From contig NZ_JACHIR010000001.1 of NCBI RefSeq assembly GCF_014203355.1, positions 7,132,038-7,196,037 of the forward strand: a stretch of DNA of 64,000 bases, given 5' to 3'. Source of the DNA: Kutzneria kofuensis (GTDB lineage: Bacteria > Actinomycetota > Actinomycetes > Mycobacteriales > Pseudonocardiaceae). A program made the position numbers and the translations under genes. The notes under the pieces were generated by a model that had not been told where the DNA came from, did no database searches, and worked only from the letters and a program-made list of their open reading frames with translations. This document shows, in pieces, positions 26,999 to 34,571 of the stretch (within the stretch, counting starts at the first letter, position 1; each line of letters begins with the position of its first letter).

Positions 26999-27726
26999 CC
27001 GTCAAACCCCTTCCGACCTCGGTCCCGGCCCATCGTCGCACGGTCGTGGAGAAGGTGTGGAGACGGCGTTGATTGGCTGTTGATCCGGTCACGGCATGCT
27101 GAAATCCGACGGGAGGTGGATCGATGGGCGGCGGAGAGCGCTCCCATCGGACGGGTGAACGATCGGGCAGCGCTGCTCGGTCACGGGGGCAGGATCGGCC
27201 GGGTGCCGTCGCGCGGCGGACCCGAGGTCCCTTAAGACACCTGCGTGCGCGCCAAGGGCTGGCGCCGCGCTCGGCTTCCGTCCACTATGGACCTGCGTCA
27301 GCAGTCGAGGAGGCCGGCCGTGCCAGCACGATGGTTACCGCGTGCCGGTGACCAGCACACTTACTCGTCACCCGGTCGAGTGTGAAGCAGGTCACGTAGG
27401 CGAACCGGTTTTGTCGCTCGTCCGTGTGATGTGCGTACCGGGTTACGGAACAGAGACTCGACGCAAGACAAACGGTACGACATTGTTGTGATGTACTTCT
27501 GTGCTGTGTTGTCGACATCGTCGAAGAACCGTTGCGAAGTTTCACCTGATCACGGCCTCATGCCGCTCTTGCAGGGAAGTTGGCCATGTCGATCAACGCT
27601 TGGACGTGGGCGATGAGGGACCTTAGGGCACTCATCACTTACCTATGACGCCTGTAGTACAACAGCGACTCATCGGCTCACATAGCCTTTGAGAAGCGTG
27701 CCGCCGCTAGCCATGGAGTCAGACTG
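26999..27726. promoter_or_regulatory. 728-bp non-coding region upstream of the T7SS cluster
   Basis: No convincing gene lies here. Small open frames exist (for example 27124-27351 and 27285-27545), but they lack ribosome sites and coding bias. The stretch from about 27340 to 27720 is clearly richer in A/T than the genes around it. It separates the divergent AfsR-type regulator and eccC, so it should contain promoters and operators for both. I could not assign a reliable -35/-10 pair, a tRNA, a riboswitch or a known operator. The length is unusual for this compact window and could also hide a small RNA. Confidence 0.5.
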
Positions 27727-30700
27727 ATGAGCATCGTGATCGTCAAACGATCGCAGCGCGTCGCCGGTCCTGCCCTGCCGACCGGAGAGGTGGAGCTCGC
27801 CGAGCCCCCCGTGCTCGGCGAGCCCGCCAGTCTCGACTTCAGCTCGGCGATGGTGTACCTGCCGATGGGCCTGGGCAGCGCGGCGATGGTGATGATGTTC
27901 TCCATCGCCGGCAGCTCGCCGACCGTGTACATGATGTCCGGGATGATGGGCGTCTCCATGGTCTCCATGAGCGTCACCCAGATCGGGCGCCAGGGTATGG
28001 AGCGCAAGCGCAAGATGCGCGCCGAGCGCCGGGACTACCTGCGCTACCTCGCGCAGCTGCGCGGCCAGGCCCGCGCCGCCGCCGACGAGCAGCGGGCCGC
28101 CACCCGCTGGGACAATCCCGAACCTTCCTCACTTTGGTCGCTGATCTCGGGCCCGCGCCTGTGGGAGCGCCGCGCCAGCCACGAGGACTTCGGCCGGGTC
28201 CGCATCGGCCTGGGCGCGCAGCGCGCCGCGCTGGAGTTCATCCCGCCGCGCACCCGTCCGATCGAGGACCTGGAGCCGCTGACCGCGATCGCGCTGCGCC
28301 GCTTCATCCGAGCCTTCCGCACGGTCGGCGACCTGCCCATCGCGGTCGGTCTGCGCAGCTTCACCAGCGTCGAGTTCGCCGGCGAGGCCGGTCCGGTGCT
28401 GGCCCTGGTCCGCGCCATGCTCTTGCAGCTGGCCGTGCTGCACTCGCCGGACGACCTGAAGATCGCCATCCTGACCGACGAGCCGGGCAGCGCCGAGTGG
28501 GACTGGTGCAAGTGGCTGCCGCACGTCACGCACGCCACCATGCGCGACGGCGCCGGCCCGCTGCGCCTGGTCTCCGACGACCACGACACGCTGATGGACC
28601 TGCTCGGCGCGGCCGTCACCGACCGCCCCGACTTCGACCGCACCGTGCCGCCCGGCCCGAACGAGCCGTTCCACGTCGTGGTGGCGCACCGGGTGCAGAT
28701 CCCCGAGCACTCCCGGCTGCTGGACACCGGCCTGCGCAACGTGGTGCTGCTGGACGTCACCGGCGCCATGCACGGCGGCCCGGACGTGCTGCGGCTGACC
28801 GTGTCCGGCGCCGAGGTGGAGTTCCCGGCCGGCGAGAACACCGGCAAGGCCGTGGTCGACGCGGTCAGCGTCACCGCCGCCGAGAACGTGGCCCGCCAGC
28901 TGGCCCCGATGCGCACCAGCGGCACCGTCGACCTGGTCGAGCAGCCGCTGGAGAGCAACTTCGACCTGACCGCGCTGCTGGGCATCCGCGACGCCCGCAC
29001 GTTCGACGTGCAGGCCCAGTGGCGGCCGCGGCGCAACCAGAAGGCGCGGCTGACCGTGCCGGTCGGCGTCACCGAGAGCGGCGAGGTCGTCGAGCTGGAC
29101 ATCAAGGAGTCGGCGCAGGGCGGCATGGGCCCGCACGGCGTGCTCATCGGCGCCACCGGCTCGGGCAAGTCGGAGTTCCTGCGCACGCTGGTGATCGGCC
29201 TGGCCGCGACGCACTCGTCCGAGGTGCTGAACATGGTGCTGGTCGACTTCAAGGGCGGCGCCACGTTCATGGGCATGGACAAGCTGCCGCACACCAGCGC
29301 CGTGATCACCAACCTGCAGGACGAGCTGCCACTGGTCGACCGCATGCAGGACTCGATCAGCGGCGAGATGAACCGCCGCCAGGAGTTCCTGCGCCAGCAC
29401 GGCTACTCCTCGCTCTACGACTACGAGAAGGCCAGGGCTGGCGGCGCGCAGCTGGCCCCGTTCCCGGTCCTGTTCGTGGTGGTCGACGAGTTCTCCGAGC
29501 TGCTGTCGTCCAAGCCCGAGTTCATGGACCTGTTCGTGCAGATCGGCCGGCTGGGCCGGTCGCTGGGCGTGCACCTGCTGCTGGCCTCGCAGCGCCTCGA
29601 CGAGGGCCGCATCCACCGGGTCGAGGGCCACCTGTCCTACCGGATCGCGCTGCGCACCTTCTCGGCCATGGAGTCCCGCAGCGTCATCGGCGTGCCCAGC
29701 GCGTACGAGCTGCCCTCGGCTCCCGGCCACGGCTTCCTCAAGATCGACACGACCAACCTGGTGCGGTTCAAGGCCGCCTACGTCTCCGGGCCGTGCCCGG
29801 ACGGCCCCGGCGAGTCCGCCGCCGCGCAGAGCCGGGCCGTCGGCGAGGTCGCCCCGTTCGGGCTGCTGCCCGGCCGCATCCGCCGTCCCGAGGACGACGA
29901 GCCGGAGCAGGTGAAGGAGGAGCGCCTCGAGTCGGCCAACGACGACGAGGACAGCCTGATGGAGGTCCTGATCGACCGCCTGGTCGACCAGGGCCCGCCG
30001 GCCCGCCAGGTGTGGCTGCCGCCGCTGGCCGCCTCGCCCAGCCTGGACGAGCTACTGCCCGGCATCGTGCCCGACCCGGTGCGCGGCATGACCGCGCTGG
30101 ACCACCCGGCCACCCGGTCGCTGCGCGTGCCGCTGGGCATCGTCGACCGCCCGTACGAGCAGCTGCGCGAGCTGCTGGTGGCCGACCTGTCCGGGGCCAA
30201 CGGCCACGTCGGCCTGGTCGGCGCGCCGCAGTCCGGCAAGTCGACGCTGCTGCGCACGCTGATCCTGTCGCTGGCCCTGACCCACACGCCCGACGAGGTC
30301 CAGTTCTACTGCCTGGACCTGGCCGGCGGCGGTCTGGTCTCCACGGCCGGCCTGCCGCACGTGGGCTCGGTGGCCACCCGCCTCGAGCGCGACCGGGTGC
30401 TGCGGACCATCGAGGAGATCTCGCAGGTGCTGGAGCGCCGCGAGCAGGTGTTCGCCCAGGCCGGCATCGACTCCATGGTCGCCTACCGGCAGGGCCGCAC
30501 CACCGGCCGCATCCAGGACCCCAACGGCGACGTGTTCCTCATCGTCGACGGCTGGAGCACGCTGCGCTCGGACTTCCCCGACCTGGAGCCGCGGGTCAAC
30601 GAGCTGGCCTCCCGCGGCCTGGCCTTCGGCGTGCACGTGGTGATCGCGTCCAACCGCTGGTCGGAGATCCGGCCGGCGACCCGCGACCCGTTGGGCACCA

Positions 30701-31665
30701 AGCTGGAGCTGCGGCTGGGCGACCCGGTCGAGTCCGAGCTGGGGGCCCGCGTGGCGGCCAGGGTGCCCGAGCAGCCCGGCCGCGGCCTGACCCACACCAA
30801 GTTCCACTTCCTGGCCGGCCTGCCCCGCATCGACAGCTCGTCGGCCACCGACGACCTGACCACGGCGACCAAGGCGGCGTGCGAGGAGATCGCGACGTTC
30901 TGGGGCGGGGCGCGCGCGCCCGAGGTGCGGATGCTGCCGACCCGCCTGCCCATGGGCGACCTGCCGGCCCCCGAGGGCAGCCGGTTCTGCCTCGGCATCG
31001 ACGAGCAGCGGCTCGCGCCGGTGTGGCACGACCTCGAGCAGACGCCGCACCTGTCGGTGTTCGGCGACACCGAGACCGGCAAGACCAACCTGCTCAAGCT
31101 GATCATCCGCAACGTGGTCAACCGGTACAGCCCGGCCGAGGCGCGCATCCTGCTCGGCGACACCCGCCGGCAGCTGCACGACGACGTGCCGGAGCCGTAC
31201 CGGATCGGCTACGCGGTCGACGCCGACGCGCTGACCGACCTGATCGCCAACGCCGGCGTCTCGATGACCAAGCGCATGCCGGGCAAGGACATCACGCCGG
31301 AGCAGCTGGCCAAGCGGGACTGGTACTCGGGGCCGAAGCTGTTCATCCTGGTCGACGACTACGACCTGCTGGTCAGCGGCGGCAGCATGGCCTCGCCGAC
31401 ACAGCCGCTGATCCCGCTGCTGGCCCACGGCGCCACCATCGGCATGCACGTGGTGATCTCGCGCAGCACCTCCGGCGCGATGCGGGCGATGATGGACCCG
31501 CTGCTGCGCCGCATGTGGGAGCTGGGCAACCCGGGCGTGCTGCTGAGCTACCCCAAGGAAGAGGGCAAGTTCCTCGGCGAGGCCAAGCCGCGTACGCTGC
31601 CGCCGGGCCGGGCCCAGCTGGTGACCCGCCGGTCCATCCGGCTGTTCCAGAGCGGGGCCGCGTGA
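27727..31665 (+). CDS. eccC: type VII secretion ATPase EccC (fused EccCa-EccCb)
   Basis: A 1312-residue FtsK/SpoIIIE-type ATPase, the motor and substrate receptor of type VII secretion. Residues 35-85 hold two Met-rich membrane helices. Three ATPase domains follow, each with a P-loop: GATGSGKS (Lys481), GAPQSGKST (Lys838) and GDTETGKT (Lys1119). Walker B segments are VLFVVVDEFSELL, VFLIVDGWSTL and LFILVDDYDLL. In the family, domain 1 drives export while the C-terminal domains bind the signal of WXG100 substrates. The protein is one chain, not split as in some ESX systems. It is the first gene of the cluster; eccD follows after 76 bases. The ribosome site before ATG 27727 is weak. Confidence 0.96.
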   Translation: MSIVIVKRSQRVAGPALPTGEVELAEPPVLGEPASLDFSSAMVYLPMGLGSAAMVMMFSIAGSSPTVYMMSGMMGVSMVSMSVTQIGRQGMERKRKMRAERRDYLRYLAQLRGQARAAADEQRAATRWDNPEPSSLWSLISGPRLWERRASHEDFGRVRIGLGAQRAALEFIPPRTRPIEDLEPLTAIALRRFIRAFRTVGDLPIAVGLRSFTSVEFAGEAGPVLALVRAMLLQLAVLHSPDDLKIAILTDEPGSAEWDWCKWLPHVTHATMRDGAGPLRLVSDDHDTLMDLLGAAVTDRPDFDRTVPPGPNEPFHVVVAHRVQIPEHSRLLDTGLRNVVLLDVTGAMHGGPDVLRLTVSGAEVEFPAGENTGKAVVDAVSVTAAENVARQLAPMRTSGTVDLVEQPLESNFDLTALLGIRDARTFDVQAQWRPRRNQKARLTVPVGVTESGEVVELDIKESAQGGMGPHGVLIGATGSGKSEFLRTLVIGLAATHSSEVLNMVLVDFKGGATFMGMDKLPHTSAVITNLQDELPLVDRMQDSISGEMNRRQEFLRQHGYSSLYDYEKARAGGAQLAPFPVLFVVVDEFSELLSSKPEFMDLFVQIGRLGRSLGVHLLLASQRLDEGRIHRVEGHLSYRIALRTFSAMESRSVIGVPSAYELPSAPGHGFLKIDTTNLVRFKAAYVSGPCPDGPGESAAAQSRAVGEVAPFGLLPGRIRRPEDDEPEQVKEERLESANDDEDSLMEVLIDRLVDQGPPARQVWLPPLAASPSLDELLPGIVPDPVRGMTALDHPATRSLRVPLGIVDRPYEQLRELLVADLSGANGHVGLVGAPQSGKSTLLRTLILSLALTHTPDEVQFYCLDLAGGGLVSTAGLPHVGSVATRLERDRVLRTIEEISQVLERREQVFAQAGIDSMVAYRQGRTTGRIQDPNGDVFLIVDGWSTLRSDFPDLEPRVNELASRGLAFGVHVVIASNRWSEIRPATRDPLGTKLELRLGDPVESELGARVAARVPEQPGRGLTHTKFHFLAGLPRIDSSSATDDLTTATKAACEEIATFWGGARAPEVRMLPTRLPMGDLPAPEGSRFCLGIDEQRLAPVWHDLEQTPHLSVFGDTETGKTNLLKLIIRNVVNRYSPAEARILLGDTRRQLHDDVPEPYRIGYAVDADALTDLIANAGVSMTKRMPGKDITPEQLAKRDWYSGPKLFILVDDYDLLVSGGSMASPTQPLIPLLAHGATIGMHVVISRSTSGAMRAMMDPLLRRMWELGNPGVLLSYPKEEGKFLGEAKPRTLPPGRAQLVTRRSIRLFQSGAA

Positions 31666-31741
31666 TGCCCGTCACCTCGCGTCATGACCAGAACCTGAGC
31701 ACGTCTCACTCCCGGCACGGATCCTCGACAGGAGCAGCAGA

Positions 31742-33226
31742 ATGAGGCCCACGGACGCGATCGGCGCGGACGCGTCGTTCCCGGCCACGCCGCACGGGAC
31801 CATGGTGGCCGTCCAGGACGCCCCCGTCGAGCAGGTGCCGCTGGCCGGTGGCGCCGGCGCCGCGGACCTGTGCCGCATCACCGTGCAGGGCCCGGACGGC
31901 CGCGCCGACCTGGCCATCCCCGCCGCGGCCACGTTCGGGCTGCTGCTGCCGGTGCTGGCCCGTCACGTCAACCGGGGCCAGGACGAGGGCAAGGACTGGG
32001 TGTTGCAGCGGCTGGGCGAGCCCCCGCTGGACCTGGACGCCACGCCGGAGCAGGCCGACCTGCACGACGGCGACGTGCTCTACCTGCGCGCGGCCGAGGC
32101 CCCGATGCCCGAGCTGACCTACGACGACCTGGCCGACGGCGTCGGTGAGGCCATCGCCGCCCGTCCGGACCGCTGGCGGCCGGCGTCGACCCGGCGGATC
32201 TTCCTCGGCCTGGCCACGCTGACCGTGGTCGTGCTGGGTGTCGCCACGTTGTTCGCCGGCGGCCCCGGTGGGCTGCTGGCCACCTACTGCGGCGTGATCA
32301 CGCTGGCCCTCGGCGGTGGCGCGGTGGCCATCCACGAGATCACCGCGGACCGCCCGCTGTCCTACGTCGGCGGCGTCGCCGCCTGCGTGTTCGCCGCGGC
32401 CGCCGGCCTGATCGGCCAGCAGGACGTGGCCGACGTGCTTGCCCCACAGCCGTCCGGGGTTCTGCTGTCGGGTATCTGCGTGGTGCTGGTCGCGGCGGCG
32501 CTGGCCGCCGCGACCAGGGGCGGCATCGCCGTCTATGGCACCGCCGGGCTGCTCGGCATCTGTGGCATCCTCGGCTCGGTGCTGCTCACCGGCACCTCGG
32601 CCGACGTGCCCGGCGCGGTCAGCATCGTCGCCGTCTTCCTGTTCCTGTTCGCCACCTTCGGCGCGCGCATCGCGGCCCGGCTGGCCCGGCTGCGGGTGCC
32701 GAACCTGCCGCGCACCACCGAGGAGCTGCAGACCGACATCGACCCGGCACTGGCCAGCCAGGTGGCGGCCAAGTCGGCGGTCGCCGACGGCTACCTGACC
32801 GCGGTCATCGTCGCCGCGTCCGTCGTGTCCATCGTGGACTGCCTGGTGCTGGTGCGGATGGTCGACGGCTGGATCGGCTGGGTGCTGCCGCTGGTGTTCG
32901 GACTGGCCGCGCTGCTGCGGGCCAAGTCGCTGCTGTCGGTGTGGCAGCGCGGATCCACGGTGTGGGCCGGCGCGCTGATCGTCGCCGCGGTGGTGTTGAA
33001 CTACGCCTTCTCGCTGTCCCCGACCGGCCGCATCGGCCTGCTCGTCGGCGTGCTGCTGGTCGTGGTGGCGCTGGTGATCGGCGCGTGGCGGCTGCCGCAG
33101 ACCCGGCTGCTGCCGATCTGGGGCCAGGTCGGCGACATCGCCGAGCTGTGGACCGCGATCGCGCTGGTGCCACTGCTGCTGGTCGTGCTGGACGCGTACC
33201 ACTGGTTCCGGGCGCTGGCGGGCTGA
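31742..33226 (+). CDS. eccD: type VII secretion integral membrane protein EccD
   Basis: A 494-residue EccD. The first 110 residues form a ubiquitin-like domain (LCRITVQGPDGRADLAIPAA, then LDLDATPEQADLHDGDVLYL). About eleven hydrophobic segments follow to the C-terminus, matching the EccD membrane domain, which forms the dimeric lipid-filled pore of the T7SS inner-membrane complex. ATG 31742 follows AGGAGCAGCAGA. It ends three bases before the eccB start, so eccD and eccB are almost certainly co-translated. Length is typical of the family. Confidence 0.93.
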   Translation: MRPTDAIGADASFPATPHGTMVAVQDAPVEQVPLAGGAGAADLCRITVQGPDGRADLAIPAAATFGLLLPVLARHVNRGQDEGKDWVLQRLGEPPLDLDATPEQADLHDGDVLYLRAAEAPMPELTYDDLADGVGEAIAARPDRWRPASTRRIFLGLATLTVVVLGVATLFAGGPGGLLATYCGVITLALGGGAVAIHEITADRPLSYVGGVAACVFAAAAGLIGQQDVADVLAPQPSGVLLSGICVVLVAAALAAATRGGIAVYGTAGLLGICGILGSVLLTGTSADVPGAVSIVAVFLFLFATFGARIAARLARLRVPNLPRTTEELQTDIDPALASQVAAKSAVADGYLTAVIVAASVVSIVDCLVLVRMVDGWIGWVLPLVFGLAALLRAKSLLSVWQRGSTVWAGALIVAAVVLNYAFSLSPTGRIGLLVGVLLVVVALVIGAWRLPQTRLLPIWGQVGDIAELWTAIALVPLLLVVLDAYHWFRALAG

Positions 33227-33229
33227 GGC

Positions 33230-34570
33230 ATGCAGAGTCGACGCGATCACGTCCAGGCCTACCAGTTCGTCACCTCGCGCCTGGCCAGTGCCCTGACCAC
33301 CGGCGACCCCGGCCGCGGCGAGCCGCCGCTGCGCCGGTCCTCGCTCGGCCTGATGTGGGGCGTGCTGGTCGCGGTGCTGCTGTGCCTCGGCTTCGCGGTG
33401 TACGGCCTGATCGTGCCGGGCGGCAACACCGACTACAAGAAGGCCGGCGCGATCGTCGTGGAGAAGGAGACCGGCAACCGGTACCTCTACCTCGACGGCG
33501 TGCTGTACCCGACGCTGAACACCGCGTCGGCCATGCTGTTCTACGCCGGCAGCAACCAGACCGGCCAGTTCACCCCGGTCTCCCGCAACTCGCTGGCCGG
33601 CGTGCCGCACGGCCCGGCCGTCGGCATCCCCGGCGCGCCGGACTCGGTGCCGCAGGCCAAGGACCTGGTCGGGCCCGAGTGGTCGCTGTGCGCGGCCCCC
33701 GGCGCCACCGCCCCGTCCCTGGTGATCGACATCGACCCGAACACCCCGACCAAGGGGCTGGACGACGACTCCCGCTACCTGGTGCAGGGACCGGACCTGG
33801 TCAACTACGCGGTCTGGCGGGACCGCATCTTCCCGATCGGCTCGCACACCGCGCTGGTCGCGCTGGGGTTCGGAGACGTGCCGCCGACCAAGGTGCCGAT
33901 CGTCTGGATCCACCAGCTCGAGCAGGGCCCGACCCTGGACGTGCCGAAGATCCCCGACGCCGGTCAGAACTTCCAGGACGGGCTCAAGGTCGGCGACCTG
34001 GTGCGGGCCGACGCGGGCGGCACGCCGCAGACCTTCGTCGTGCGCAAGGACGGCGTCGCCCCGGTCAACCCGACCGCGCTGGCCCTGCTGCTGGGCCAGC
34101 CCGGCGCCGCCCAGCCCAAGCAGATCAGCACGGCCGAGCTGGCCACGCTGCCCGAGTCCGCCGACCACACGCTGTTGCAGGGCACGCCGAACCTGGTCTC
34201 CGCCCGCAACTTCATCGCCGACCAGGCGATGTGCGTGCTCCAGCACTCCCGTGGCGACGTGGTGGGCAAGGGGGAGCTGGTGATCGAGCCGCTGCCGGTG
34301 GTCGCCGGGCGGATCTTGATGAACGTGCCGCCGGGGCGAGGCATGCTCGCCGTCGCCGAGCCGGCGCCGTCGCAGGCCAACAACCGGACCTACTACCTGA
34401 TCACCGACCAGGGCGAGAAGTTCCGCGTGGCGCAACAGGCCTTCGGCCCACTCGGGCTGGGCAACGCGCCGGTCGGGGTGCCGAAGGAGGTGCTGGACGC
34501 CATGCCGTCCGGCCCCGACCTGGTGATGGGCAAGGCCGTGTTGACGGCGAATCGCGGAGGAGGGCAGTGA
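33230..34570 (+). CDS. eccB: type VII secretion protein EccB
   Basis: A 446-residue EccB. It opens with the conserved MQSRRDHVQAYQFVTSRLAS, has one membrane helix at about residues 40-66, and then an extracytoplasmic domain with KKAGAIVVEKETGNRYLYLDG and LYPTLNTASAMLF, as in the family. Two Cys in the external domain (LCAAPGATA and AMCVLQHS) could form the disulfide seen in mycobacterial EccB. EccB links the inner-membrane complex to the periplasmic side. The ART-like gene follows the stop with a one-base gap, and the shared AGGAGGAGGGCA ribosome site lies inside the eccB 3' end. Confidence 0.93.
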   Translation: MQSRRDHVQAYQFVTSRLASALTTGDPGRGEPPLRRSSLGLMWGVLVAVLLCLGFAVYGLIVPGGNTDYKKAGAIVVEKETGNRYLYLDGVLYPTLNTASAMLFYAGSNQTGQFTPVSRNSLAGVPHGPAVGIPGAPDSVPQAKDLVGPEWSLCAAPGATAPSLVIDIDPNTPTKGLDDDSRYLVQGPDLVNYAVWRDRIFPIGSHTALVALGFGDVPPTKVPIVWIHQLEQGPTLDVPKIPDAGQNFQDGLKVGDLVRADAGGTPQTFVVRKDGVAPVNPTALALLLGQPGAAQPKQISTAELATLPESADHTLLQGTPNLVSARNFIADQAMCVLQHSRGDVVGKGELVIEPLPVVAGRILMNVPPGRGMLAVAEPAPSQANNRTYYLITDQGEKFRVAQQAFGPLGLGNAPVGVPKEVLDAMPSGPDLVMGKAVLTANRGGGQ

Positions 34571-34571
34571 C

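Noticed and set aside
27124-27616. Small open frames in the non-coding region before eccC
   Set aside because: No ribosome sites, no codon bias, no recognisable family.
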